Source: Trichoplax adhaerens
Taxonomy: Eukaryota; Placozoa; Uniplacotomia; Trichoplacea; Trichoplacidae
Direction of reading: 5' to 3'
DNA length: 64,000 nucleotides
Assembly: GCF_000150275.1 (NCBI RefSeq)
Contig: NW_002060973.1
Location: forward strand, 389,713-453,712
A model generated the notes under the pieces. It worked only from the letters and a program-made list of their open reading frames with translations, did no database searches and had not been told where the DNA came from. This document shows positions 39,701 to 48,224 of this stretch, in pieces (the stretch's first letter is position 1; each line of letters starts with the position of its first letter). Made by a program: the position numbers and the translations under genes.

Positions 39701-42700
39701 TATTGTTATTATGTGTAGATAGTAGCAAGATAATTCAAGTTCTAGAGATTGATAGTTGAATTAGACAACATGCTTAGATTAAGATTAGGTATGAGTAAGA
39801 GATTAAAAATATTTGCTGATAGAAAAACTAAAGGAACACCTCATTTCGAGATGTCTCTCCTAGTATGGTATGATAATAATTCTTTGTTGTTTATAAATTA
39901 TTCAGTTTCTATATCAATGGGAACGTTTTAGTTGAGTTTCGTGGTGAAAAGTTGTAGACGTATCTATGCTAATAAAAGTTCTATCTTTATGGTACTATCT
40001 TGTTGTCACAACTCTCACTTGTGGCAAAGGAAAGTAAAGAACTCTAGTGCAATTACTTAAAACTTGGGCTATTTCTCCCAGTACTTTCAGTTTCTATGAG
40101 AGAAGTATTTGAGAACTCGCTTTCTCGACTGATCTCCACAGACAACTGACTAATTATTACACTATTCTTCACGATATGAATCTTGCCGTTTCTTGAGCAA
40201 TTACTTACTTTATTCTACAAACACACGCGCTTAAATAGGTTTCTACAGTGAATTCCAATATTAACGAGTGAGAATTCATGCTCTGCAAGTTACATTAATT
40301 AGTATAATACCATTACTAAATATACATGTCGATATCCTCAGACTTAGATAGCTACAAGCTATCAGGTATTAAGACGCTTAACCTTCGTCCATATACAGCT
40401 CAATTTTTAGAGATTAACACAACTTATAAACCTACAGTAAATTAACTGCTAACAACTTCTATTTTTATCTCATTTCTACCATCCTATTATCAGCTACAAG
40501 TGCATTAAAACATAGCACATAACCTTATCTTATCTATTCATAAGCATTCATTAATTTACAGTTACTTAATTAGTAACGGCGTACCGTGACACTTATGTGT
40601 GTTTAACGTATAGTAAAAGGCTGTTTCAGTCAGTAGTTACTTATAGACTTTTACTGTATGTTTTCCTTGCCGTGAAGTTGAATTTATGACGGCTGCATTT
40701 TATAGAGTGCAAAGAATTACATCTATTGCCACAATTCTTATTTGTAAATATTCAATATTTCTATTCTAGGAGGCTAGACCATAACAAAATCGCAACCATA
40801 GAGAATACTGCATTTCTTGGTTTATCAAATTTAAATTTGCTGTATGTTATTGAATTTTTCGTCTGAGAGTTATTTAATTTATTACAGTTTATACCAGAAT
40901 TAATTACACAAGCAGAGTATTAGCTGACTGTTTTAAAATAGTTGTTTTTTACTACCTTAATTTTAATTTATTAGAGACATCAGTTATAATCGCATAATTT
41001 CATTGAAAGGAATATTTCTTCAAGATTTAAAAGAGTTAAATTCATTGTAAGTAGTTGATTCTCTATGTCTTGTACTATTATTTGTAAATCTATCCCTATC
41101 TAACTCTATGATATTTTCAGCCTTATAGACAATATTACTGCCTATAAACTGCTGTGGATATTTGTTTTAGAAAATAATCATTATTAAGATAACCAACAGG
41201 ATTGGGTATTCTAAAAGAGGGCATCTGCTCTGATACTACTAATTTATACGTTCTCTTATTTATAATTCGCAGAAAATGTGATGGTAATCTAATCTCTTCG
41301 TTAGCGGGATCACCATTTTATAATCTATCTAAAGTTACTCAACTGTAAGATTAATTAATATTCTTACTTAATATTAAATTTTAATCCAAAATAGAAAACA
41401 TAAATTGCGAATATCAAATATGCTAAAACATCGGTTTCTTCATTCTAATGTCAACTATTTTTTCGCAGATCTCTGGACCATAATCAAATTGTTGATATTG
41501 CTAACGATAGTTTTACTAACTTAAATAGTTTAAGTAAATTGTAAGTCAATCAAGCATTTTAAGTTTGCATTGTTTTAAAGAGTAGAGTAATGATATTGAT
41601 TTAAAGAAAGTCATATTTGATTTACCTATTTCATAGATCGATTAATCATAATAGACTTTCTGGCTTATCGTGCAGTTCAATTTACAAAACTATTCAAGAC
41701 TTGTACGTAAAAACGAAAAAAACTGCAGAGCTATAAATCTGTCTATTTTACTAAAAGTTTTAGTCACTTTTCAATTAGTAATTCATTAAAAAATTAAAGT
41801 ATTAATGCTTGGCAATTTCTTATACCATTTATATCACAATCAAATTTGATTGTTTCCTATAGGAGTGTACACCATAACAATATATCTTATATCTCACCAA
41901 GTTGTAATGAAACGTTTGGGAGTTTAAAGAATAGCTTGTAAGAGGAATCTTGTTTGAAAAGTTTACATCATACTACAGAATTAGGGAAAAAAATTATACT
42001 AGCTGTGTATATTCTTACTATTGGCATTTTATATATAAACTGTAAATTTCCACTTTATTTGTTATGATGGTTTGTTCTTTACTTTAAGACTTAAAGTAAT
42101 AATTCTTCCATATTAATCACAAGGGATATGAGCTATAATGATCTTGAAGCAAATGGTATTAACATTTACGATCAAATCTTGATAAAACTAGCCAAGTTAC
42201 CTCCTACTCTGTAAGTACCGTTGCACAACTTCAAGCAAGTAAATGAATAATGATAGTTGTCTTAAAATAGTAAATGTTATTTTGCCTAATGATATGAAAC
42301 TTTAACGCCATCATTCACAAATTTTTTGCTTAAATGTAATTAGACTACTGGCTGGCAATAATATTACATCACTACCACATTCCTTTATGAAATGGAATAT
42401 ATATCTTAGAACATTGTAAGTGTGTTAAAAGCTATAACTAAGCGATAAAGCCAATTAAGCGTAGAAATGTCTTCAATATCTATTTTAATTCGAAAATTAT
42501 TAAATAACGATATATTTAAACGTTTAATTAGTTTCAGCATTTGATCTATAAACCTAATACATTTTTGGGGCTTTTGAGCTCTAATTATCCACCATTGAGT
42601 AAAATCTTACCAACTTATTGTACAAATGAGGCTAACCAGGAACTTTCATCTGCGTGTAAAATTACTATTTAAAGAGTGAATGATCTAATCAACAAAAGAT

Positions 42701-45700
42701 TAAATAGTACTCCTGATCAGTTTGCCATAAGAACATCGGTAAAGTTACTATGCAGTGGAGCTACAGCGTCCACATTAACTTGGTGATAGCAAACTCATGA
42801 GTTGAGCTGGAATAGCTAATAATAAAGTATCATATATACGTTAATCAAGAATATGTTATAGGTAGAGTAGTGCCGACTAAATTAGTGCAGAAACAATTAT
42901 CATTGAAGTAATTTTACTATCTATCGTGTTACTAAGTAATTTTGCTGGATCGATGTGGGTAAAGAATACCTGCTTTCTATCATCTACTTGTTGTCACAAC
43001 CTCGGTCTTGTCAATTTATAAAAGGGTCTTTATCAATTCTCAGCGTTGCTAAGGATCTAGATTCGGTTTGTGTGTTAGGTGAAACATAACAGCAGTTAAA
43101 TACGACAAGTGCTATTAATAGTTATTGTCTTTTACTCCTTGGATTACTGGTGCACCATTCTAGACGATAGTTTCTCGGAAGGGTTTTATAAATTAATAAC
43201 GTTATAAGCGTATCACCAATTTGTAATAAATTTATGTTTCTAACTAGCTACACTCACGCTTGCTATATTAAGATGTAACCAAATTAAAAGTTACATTTAA
43301 ATTATGTTGAGGTTCGCATGCTATATGTAAGATTATAAATAGATGAATTTCAGAATATTATCGATTTATCTGGAATTATATGCTATATGTAGCAACATGT
43401 ATAACCATAATAGGCATGGAAAATAGAGTATAAATCACGTAATTCATTTACTGTCGATTGACCTTGGCATATGCTACTGCTCAATCTAAAATAAATCAAT
43501 TATCGGCTTACAATTAAATTTATAGGTCTATAGGATATAACAAATTGGCGTTATCTGCCATCAAACGCATCATAAAAGGATTCTATATCACTAATTACTG
43601 CTTGTCACCAAGTATATCTACGACAGCTAAATGTTTTATGTATTCTATGTAAGTTATGTACTTTGCCTAAATATGTTTTAATCGATTTATAAACAATTAA
43701 TTTGTATTCAAAGAAGCCAAACAACAGCAATTTGTCAATCGTTAATAGTGTATTTTTACCTATGCGAACTCATACTATCGAATTATTTAATTGGAGCAGA
43801 GATGCAAGCCATAGCAGGTTAACAGAAATTCCATCCAATGTATTTGTTCATCTGAGAGGATTTTTGAAAGTCTTGTAAGTTATCTTTGCTAAATACCAAA
43901 CGTAAATTAGTCTTTATTTGAAATTAAATAAAAAATGGATAATAACCAGATAATTTACTGTATATCTATTGGTTTTATTGGAAGCATAAATAAAACAATT
44001 GTATAAATGCGGTTAATTAATAACGTAAATCTAATAATTATATAGTAGATTGAGAAAAATGAGGTGCTTTTAATAGATAGTTACTAATAATGTAACGGCC
44101 CACTTATCATTATATGTTTAACAATTTTAATTATACCAGATTCGCCTTAGATTTAAATTACAGTACTTTCTATATTCATTCACAATACAACATGATTACT
44201 ATAATTCAATTTATAAAAGCCTCGGAAAATGCTCAACTGATTAATTAAGATTTCAGACACGATTCGATATTACGACGATGGTATTAAAATAGAAATACCC
44301 TTTGAGGCAATTATAGAAGTGTGATAGAGTTTGCTCTCAAAAATACAGTTTCTTGCAAACTTCACTTTACGTAAGATTAGGTTCGTCTCATAGCTAACAA
44401 GGACTGTCTAACTGCAGTCAGACTATCTCTGGAATATCTGTATTATCACAGCAATATTCACAATTGATATACAATTAGTTACTCAATGATTTTTTCAAAC
44501 ACAATCTTGTCTTACCAATTAAGTTATAAGTTTATATCTAAATTTACTATCGCGCTATCAGTTCATAATTTGCGCTTCTAATTAAAACGTCGCAATACAA
44601 ATCTTACAGTACTAACATAATTAACGCTCTCTATTATTATCACAGAATCTTAATATAAGCATCTCAATACAATTACTACAATACGTATAACCAACATCTT
44701 CCTCTATTAGACACTTATGCAGTCTTACACCTTAGCGTACAATTTATCAATTTTCGTATTATTCCATAATCTTATTCTTAAGCTTATTTGGGGCTTCACT
44801 ACATGAAGATACAAGTAACTATCTTTTTTTGACTATCGCATTAAATTTTGCATACGTATGTGTACTTGATGTCATTGCACTAATTCAGCGGTAGCAATTT
44901 TAATTAGTGTCTTTTTGATCAGTTCTCAAAATTGCTATAACAGCAAATTAATAAATTGAATATCAGACATTACCATTATGATTTAAGAATATCTTAAATT
45001 GGTTTTCTTTGTACTGTATGATAGAAATCTAAATTATAACGAGATAACACAGATCGACGCCTCGGCCATATTTCGAGATAGTGAAAGAAACTTGCAAGAG
45101 CTGTAAGTTAAAAATATTGCAAAAGCGCTTTTTATCACCTTTTATATTTAATTAATAATAATCATTTATTGCGCTACATTTCTCTATCTGAATACTATCT
45201 AGTACGGTACCTGATAACAATCTTGCATTTTTAGATCATATAATGTGGCAAATCCGATTATGTAGTTATGATAACTTTGATCTATTGATTTAGGCGTTTG
45301 GCTAATAATGCATTATCTAAAGTTACCAATCGTTACAATGTTCAGTTTAATGCACTGAAGTTATTGTAAGAATAAGACTTAATATAACGACTTTATTATT
45401 TAATAGTTATATGAAAAATATGCGTCTAAGATTTTCTTGTATATTATGAAATCTATGCAGGGATTTAAAACAAAACAGACTTTCTAACATTTGTGGAAGG
45501 TCTAGCGTATTAGGAATTGCGCCCAACCTTTTAGAATTGTAATAATAAAAGTTCTATTATCACATATTCTATGTTCACTATTATTGCTTACGCTTAACTC
45601 AGAGAATACTTATAAATACACCTATTCGCTCTTATATTCTCTTAGATATTTAGATTTCAATAAAGTCAGAATTTTAACAAGTAGGTGTTTCGGGACACTA

Positions 45701-48224
45701 TTCAAACTACAACTATTGTAAGTTTAAAATTTTTTAAATTATCTGCTGCCTTAAATATCAAATTCTATCTCAGTTTCAATAAAGCTAGCATATATTATAA
45801 TAAGAAAGAGAACTTATTACGGCATGTTGATGTACAGATTTGTCTAGCATTGCCACTTTAGAGTTAGCTTAAGATAGTATTCTTTTACCGTGCTATTAGA
45901 TCTATTAGGTCAAATCCTTTGGCACTGTTAAATGACATATCATTTTATGGTTCAGTATCCCTGAAAAATGTGTAAGTTAAAATATTTCTAGGTTCAAATC
46001 TATCTTACAGAAGATGTCTTTAATAATTTTTAATTTCAATTTATCGTATTTTTAAATAATTAAATAAGATAAAATTCTTGATGGGAAATTTGAATTTATT
46101 ACTCTCATCAAGTGTCTACTAATATATTTAATAATTTTCAGTATTAAAGAGGAAATTAAGGCTCAAAATTTACAGATTGCAGAATTATTGACGTTATATC
46201 TCTAAAATCTCTCGCTGATTTGCATTTCCATAGAGTTACTCTCTTTCCATAGTCTAATCTTCATAACAATGCTTTATATTTCAATAATTAATATTAGCAG
46301 GCGTAATGTCAATCACTTTTAATATCATCATTAAACTTAATCTCCCCTATTTTTGTCCAAGGCCTTCATATTTCATAATTGCTGTACGATGTCGAAAATT
46401 TCATTCAGATTTTTCTGCTAATTGATTTCTTAAATCTTCCATCTGTTTTTGTGAAAAACGTCCTTTAGAGCCTCCACACGTGCTTACTTATGCTGTATAG
46501 TTCCAGCCAAAATTACAACATGTTCACCAACTCCGGATTTAGATTCAGCCTCAAGCTGTGAAAATATACTTGCTCACATATCTTTACGTTTAGCTGTTTG
46601 GATTATGGGTATTGCATCATTTATAGGAAATATACTTGTCGTTACCTTGCATCACACCAATAACAATCAAAAGATGAGTAAAGCTACAGAACTTGTCTTC
46701 AGTAATTTAGCCTTGTCAGATTTTTTAATGTCAATCTATTTATTTATTATTGGTGTTGCCGATGTAATTTACCGAGATCGTTACTCTCAATATGCTGAAG
46801 AATGGCTCAGTAGTCCAGCATGTTTTATTGCATCTTTCTTAATATCTACATCAAGCTTGATGTCGGTTATTATGATGCTATTTATCAGCATCGACCGATA
46901 TTTAATTACTGCTAATCCATTTGCATCATTGGATGGAAGATATAAACGGACTAAGATAGCATTAATAGTTGGATGGATATTGGCATGCACTTTTATTAGT
47001 ATACCAGTTATAATGGGTACTAATCAAATTGGAGATAGGCGATTACACGAATTCAGTTCTATTTGCTCTCCGAGTAATTTAAGTGATAAATTTTATGCTG
47101 GCTGGGTACTTGCTTTCGTTATAATACAATTTTTATGTTGGGCTGCAACATTAATAGTCTATGTGTTGTTAATAATATCAGTTAGTAAAACACAGCAATC
47201 CGTTCGTAGTAGTGCTCAATCTCGCAATTTCACAATTGCGATTCGATTATCAATAATTTTAGTTACAGATTTGATTGCATGGCTACCAGTTTATGTTATT
47301 TCTGCAATGACTATAATTCAAGGCAAATTAAATATATTTACATTACAATTTGCGATCATCTTGGCTGTACCACTCAATTCAGCGATTAATCCGTATATTT
47401 ATACAGCTACTGGAACAGCTTGCTTCAATCAATTGGTTTCTATGGGATCGAAAAGAAAGTCAGCACGATCTATGCTTAGTCGAGGTGCTGATATGAGTAC
47501 ATTTAGGAGTAATGCAAAGGCTACAAAGCCCAGTAAGACAGGCACTGATCTTGCTCAAGTACAAATACAGAATCAAAATACTGTCTGCTCAACAATTATT
47601 GACCCTTATAGTTACATATACGATGACGTTGATAATTGTTCGACAAAGCAAATTGTAAGTGAAGAAATCGATTCTGATGGAAAAGTTGCAATAGAATGCG
47701 ATTTCGATCGCTGTGATACTAATTCTCCATGGCGAAGGCATAAGGCACCTTTACGTTTATCTGATGATACTGCAATTGTAATTAATGACATCGATGCATC
47801 GAACAATGTCAATTATGAGAATCTATTAATCGATGATAAAAGCGATCTTGTATGCCATAATGATATGGTTACTTGTCATTCTAATACTACCGATAACGTA
47901 GGTTCTATAAATCCTGCGTTTGATGGTTATGAGAATCTAGATACTGAAGGAGCTGACCTTAATTGGCAAGAACTTTTTGGCAATAATGAGGGTAAAAAAA
48001 GTAAATTCATTACTGGTAACGAAGGCTCCAGAAAGACTTATTATAAACTCCTTCATAATCAACGGTTTGATACAAATACTTCAGGAATGAATATTTATAA
48101 TAACACCCAATCGTACCATGATGGCTTAAGGATATCTGATTTTGACGAAGGATTCCATTCTTTCCATCAAAAGTCTAAACTGAATAATCGCATGACAGGA
48201 ATGAAACGGAGCAAGTCACACTAA
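12669..48224 (+). CDS. Gene B: giant LRR GPCR (LGR/RXFP-like), complete, 60 exons
   Basis: A complete receptor gene with 60 coding exons: signal peptide (12669-12732), LRRNT (16366-16480), 57 LRR exons (16679-45971) and a terminal 7TM exon (46469-48224). Exon lengths sum to 6,135 nt, a whole number of codons, giving about 2,044 residues. The first intron is phase 1 and all later ones are phase 2. No LDLa module, second LRRNT or second 7TM exon is seen inside, so one transcription unit is the simplest reading. Known LGRs usually carry about 9-17 LRRs, so 57 is exceptional. The gene may be expressed as shorter isoforms, since exon skipping never breaks frame. The role is likely ligand sensing at the cell surface with G-protein signalling; the ligand is unknown. 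Confidence 0.78.
13003..13420 (-). repeat. R3 remnant shared with gene C intron 1
   Basis: This resembles the reverse strand of R3 (blocks such as TATTTTACGTTAAA and GATAAC/GCGTAATTTACGATC). It sits at the same position as the R3-like sequence at 53402-53830 in gene C intron 1. The copy is degraded and its ends are uncertain. Confidence 0.5.
13900..15795 (+). repeat. R3 copy e, interrupted by R1 and another insert
   Basis: R3 segments are recognisable at about 13900-14120 (GTAACTTACTTAT.. as in 24816), 14930-15100 (..ATAAATGCAG..) and 15645-15795 (..TTATCTTGTTGCAAAGCTG). Between the last two lies R1 copy c in reverse orientation; between the first two is unclassified inserted DNA. Confidence 0.6.
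15105..15640 (-). repeat. R1 copy c, nested inside an R3 copy
   Basis: Reverse-oriented R1, from ATTGTAGACTATTAGC to TTTTCACGATCGGTTATG. It is flanked on both sides by R3 sequence, so R1 inserted after this R3 copy. Confidence 0.65.
16366..16480 (+). CDS. Gene B exon 2: LRRNT cap
   Basis: A 115-nt exon (phase 1 in, phase 2 out) encoding an N-terminal LRR cap: CPQTCQC, eight residues, then a fourth cysteine, then QNPLMSTFP and VNITKL leading into the first LRR. This is the Cx3CxCx(n)C pattern of extracellular LRR N-caps. The acceptor is a conserved AATAATAG-like site, the donor GTACGT. Gene C has an exon of identical length at 56172-56286. Confidence 0.88.
16679..23721 (+). CDS. Gene B LRR exons, block 1 (14 exons, alternating types)
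   Basis: Exons at 16679-16750, 16912-16983, 17161-17235, 17592-17663, 19911-19985, 20313-20384, 21295-21366, 21482-21553, 22001-22072, 22188-22259, 22772-22843, 23032-23106, 23470-23541 and 23647-23721. Two LRR types alternate: a 72-nt type like YLxxNKIxxIxxGxFxxLxxL, and a second type like LxxNxLxxLxSxxxFxGLxxLxYL, mostly 75 nt but 72 nt in the 21482 and 22188 exons. All are phase 2-2. Exons 21295/21482 and 22001/22188 are near-identical copies 706 bp apart. Donors are mostly GTAAGT; the 21295 and 22001 exons share the weaker GTAAAT, also used by the gene C equivalent at 60108. Most exons have collinear partners in gene C. Confidence 0.83.
17664..19910. other. Expanded intron of gene B
   Basis: This intron is 2.2 kb in B but only about 0.3 kb in gene C (57959-58264), so some 1.9 kb was inserted (about 17840-19850). 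It includes repeat R2 (19023-19589). The remainder is unclassified AT-rich sequence with no supported gene. Confidence 0.6.
19023..19589 (+). repeat. Repeat family R2, copy a
   Basis: A 567-bp element starting GTCACAAACC and ending ACAGTGAC. It shares sequence with 23749-24255 and 62466-62898, including CACAAGAATTTAGACGCCTTTG and the conserved ends. No coding capacity is recognised. Confidence 0.65.
20385..21294. other. Gene B intron lacking one LRR exon found in C
   Basis: The left part matches gene C after 58737 up to about CATCAGATATGTT, then jumps to sequence matching C from about 59190. The intervening C sequence holds LRR exon 58929-59003, which is absent here. The rest (about 20540-21200) is a diverged intronic block shared with C 59190-59640. 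Confidence 0.6.
21202..21907 (+). repeat. Tandem duplication unit 1 (706-bp period)
   Basis: Unit 1 begins at about TCGAATAAATTAAAG (21202) and includes LRR exons 21295-21366 and 21482-21553. Unit 2 begins at 21908. Equivalent exon boundaries are exactly 706 bp apart. Coding parts differ at almost no positions. Confidence 0.9.
21908..22440 (+). repeat. Tandem duplication unit 2, ending in a fossil exon tail
   Basis: Second copy of the 706-bp unit, with exons 22001-22072 and 22188-22259. Similarity to unit 1 stops near 22440. From there the sequence instead follows gene C from about 63130, that is from inside LRR exon 63068-63142. Confidence 0.85.
22445..22455 (+). pseudogene. Fossil 3' end of an LRR exon with orphan donor
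   Basis: TTGCATTACTT followed by GTAAGC aligns with the last bases and donor of gene C exon 63068-63142 (TTGCAATACTT then GTGAGC). The downstream intron is collinear between the two genes. The upstream part of the exon and its acceptor are missing here, replaced by the duplicated intron. Confidence 0.75.
23749..24255 (+). repeat. Repeat family R2, copy b
   Basis: Similar to 19023-19589: CACAAAGCAGCTTGGCGACAAG start, then GAGACACCTTTACTTATGCG, ending near GTTTGTACAGC. More diverged than the other copies. Confidence 0.55.
24604..25230 (+). repeat. Repeat family R3, copy a (full length)
   Basis: A 627-bp element from TGACAGTGTTAAATACTG to AAGCTGTTTTGTGAC. Nearly the same length and sequence as 32796-33424, and found in reverse at 36858-37477. 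Looks non-autonomous. Confidence 0.7.
25398..29665 (+). CDS. Gene B LRR exons, block 2 (8 exons)
   Basis: Exons at 25398-25469, 26983-27054, 27165-27236, 27432-27503, 28412-28483, 29204-29275, 29402-29473 and 29594-29665, all exactly 72 nt and phase 2-2. Each encodes one 24-residue LRR (for example LDGNRISLIADGVLAPLGNLEFL from 25398). Two use weak donors: GTTAGG after 27236 and GTTAGT after 28483. These two are the least certain; skipping either would remove a whole LRR without a frameshift. No gene C sequence is available for comparison in this part. Confidence 0.75.
25470..26982. other. Gene B intron, 1.5 kb
   Basis: AT-rich intron without a recognisable exon, repeat family member or open frame of note. 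Confidence 0.5.
27707..28189 (-). repeat. Repeat family R4, copy b, in a gene B intron
   Basis: Reverse-oriented match to 8897-9350, from TGATTGAGGGTTCGATATC to CTAAATACACTACA, within the intron 27504-28411. Long stretches such as CTGAGATATCGAACCC are shared almost exactly. Confidence 0.65.
28561..29102 (-). repeat. R1 copy d, in a gene B intron
   Basis: Reverse-oriented R1 from ATTGTGATTGCAGACTATTAG to TTTTCGTGATTGGATTTTAT, filling most of the intron between exons ending 28483 and starting 29204. Confidence 0.7.
29666..30867. other. Gene B intron, 1.2 kb
   Basis: Holds a 63-codon open frame (30458-30649) with no recognisable similarity, no second copy in the window and no splice context. 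I see no supported gene. Confidence 0.5.
30868..32315 (+). CDS. Gene B LRR exons, block 3 (7 closely spaced exons)
   Basis: Exons at 30868-30939, 31050-31121, 31196-31267, 31373-31444, 31548-31619, 31917-31994 (78 nt) and 32244-32315. Introns here are short: 31122-31195 is only 74 bp and the next is 105 bp. Repeats are recognisable (for example LSGNGLKVISEQTFSDLVNIRIL from 31196), although several are degenerate. Donors vary (GTAAGT, GTACGT, GTGAGT, GTAATA, GTAAGC, GTAAGA). The whole block is free of inserted repeats, unlike its neighbours. Confidence 0.75.
32316..33873. other. Repeat-bearing intron of gene B
   Basis: Contains R3 copy b (32796-33424) and unclassified flanks. Open frames at 32883-33074 (+) and 33075-33260 (-) lie inside R3 and are not taken as genes. 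Confidence 0.6.
32796..33424 (+). repeat. Repeat family R3, copy b (full length)
   Basis: TGTGACAGTGTTATATACTG at the left end and AAGCTGTTTTGTGAC at the right. Very close to 24604-25230, suggesting fairly recent spread. Confidence 0.72.
33874..38354 (+). CDS. Gene B LRR exons, block 4 (9 exons)
   Basis: Exons at 33874-33945, 34142-34213, 34433-34504, 34993-35064, 36114-36185, 36392-36463, 36614-36688 (75 nt), 37634-37699 (66 nt) and 38274-38354 (81 nt). Most fit the LRR consensus well (for example LNENKIKNLNGYGFIGLQALKNL from 34142). The 36614 exon is degenerate. The 37634 exon is short, with two cysteines (GCFPCL) and a weak GTAATT donor. Phases are 2-2 throughout. Insertions R1+R3 (35234-35886) and R3 (36858-37477) lie in its introns. 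Confidence 0.75.
35234..35886 (-). repeat. R1 copy e, hosting a nested R3
   Basis: Reverse-oriented R1 with both ends clear (TTGTGATAGTAGACTATTAG and TTTTATCACAA). It is interrupted at 35408-35684 by an R3 fragment; the R1 sequence resumes with AATAGAATTGTAAATCAG exactly as in copy d. Confidence 0.72.
35408..35684 (+). repeat. R3 copy c, internally deleted, nested in R1
   Basis: Both R3 ends are present (TGTGACAGTGTTTTATACTG and AGCTGTTTTGTGAC) but about 350 bp of the middle is missing; the join is at ..AATAGTTATAGTAGAGCAAAAGTG. It lies wholly inside R1 copy e. Confidence 0.72.
36858..37477 (-). repeat. Repeat family R3, copy d
   Basis: Reverse-oriented R3 from GTCACAAAACAGCTTTGGAAC to CAGTATATAACACTG, in the intron between LRR exons 36614-36688 and 37634-37699. 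Confidence 0.7.
38476..42415 (+). CDS. Gene B LRR exons, block 5 (12 exons, paralogous to gene A)
   Basis: Exons at 38476-38547, 38902-38967, 39176-39247, 39414-39485, 40770-40841, 40975-41046, 41273-41344, 41469-41540, 41637-41702, 41863-41937, 42124-42210 and 42344-42415. From 38902 on they pair with gene A exons in order and length, apart from 41637-41702, which A lacks, and 41469, whose A partner is one codon longer. The 42124 exon is 87 nt (29 residues) and ends ..KLPPTL. Conservation with A extends to splice sites and is higher in exons than introns, supporting coding function. Confidence 0.83.
39486..40769. other. Expanded gene B intron (insertion relative to A)
   Basis: The matching intron in gene A is 88 bp (772-859), so about 1.2 kb was inserted here. 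The insert includes GTCACAACTCTC (about 39998) and GTACCGTGAC (about 40583), motifs like the R2 ends, but the interior differs from R2. The open frame at 39749-39931 is unrecognised and unsupported. Confidence 0.55.
42416..43525. other. Expanded gene B intron (insertion relative to A)
   Basis: The gene A counterpart is about 350 bp; here it is 1.1 kb. The extra sequence (roughly 42660-43450) contains TTGTTGTCACAACC near 42990, like 39990. I see no coding region. Confidence 0.5.
43526..45971 (+). CDS. Gene B LRR exons, block 6 (7 membrane-proximal exons)
   Basis: Exons at 43526-43648 (123 nt, with a two-cysteine extension: NYC and AKCF), 43800-43874, 45025-45102, 45294-45365, 45461-45538, 45646-45717 and 45900-45971. 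All pair with gene A exons 4050 to 6164. The 45025 and 5197 exons share ASAIFRDS; the 45461 and 5645 exons share ICGRS and LGIAP. The 45461 exon uses a GTAATA donor where A has GTAAGT. The last exon ends in GT and completes valine with the 7TM exon. Confidence 0.85.
46469..48224 (+). CDS. Gene B terminal exon: hinge, 7TM domain and cytoplasmic tail
   Basis: The exon starts after CTTTAG at 46463-46468; the reading frame runs through the ATG at 46605 to the stop at 48224 (584 full codons). The hinge has RAYLCC, TTC and SSC cysteines as in gene A. TM1 carries GNILVV, TM2 LALSDFLMS, TM3 ends in IDRY, TM6 has TDLIAWLP, and TM7 has NSAINPYIY. Extracellular cysteines at the TM3 start (SPAC) and in ECL2 (SSICSPSN) are in place. 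The 7TM core is very similar to gene A, whereas the tail is strongly diverged except for VINDID and INPAFDG. A single exon for hinge plus 7TM is usual for LGRs. Confidence 0.94.

Noticed and set aside
46605-46607. The ATG at 46605 as a start codon for a stand-alone receptor
   Set aside because: The coding frame extends upstream through the conserved hinge cysteines and the first part of TM1 to the acceptor at 46468; starting at 46605 would remove them.
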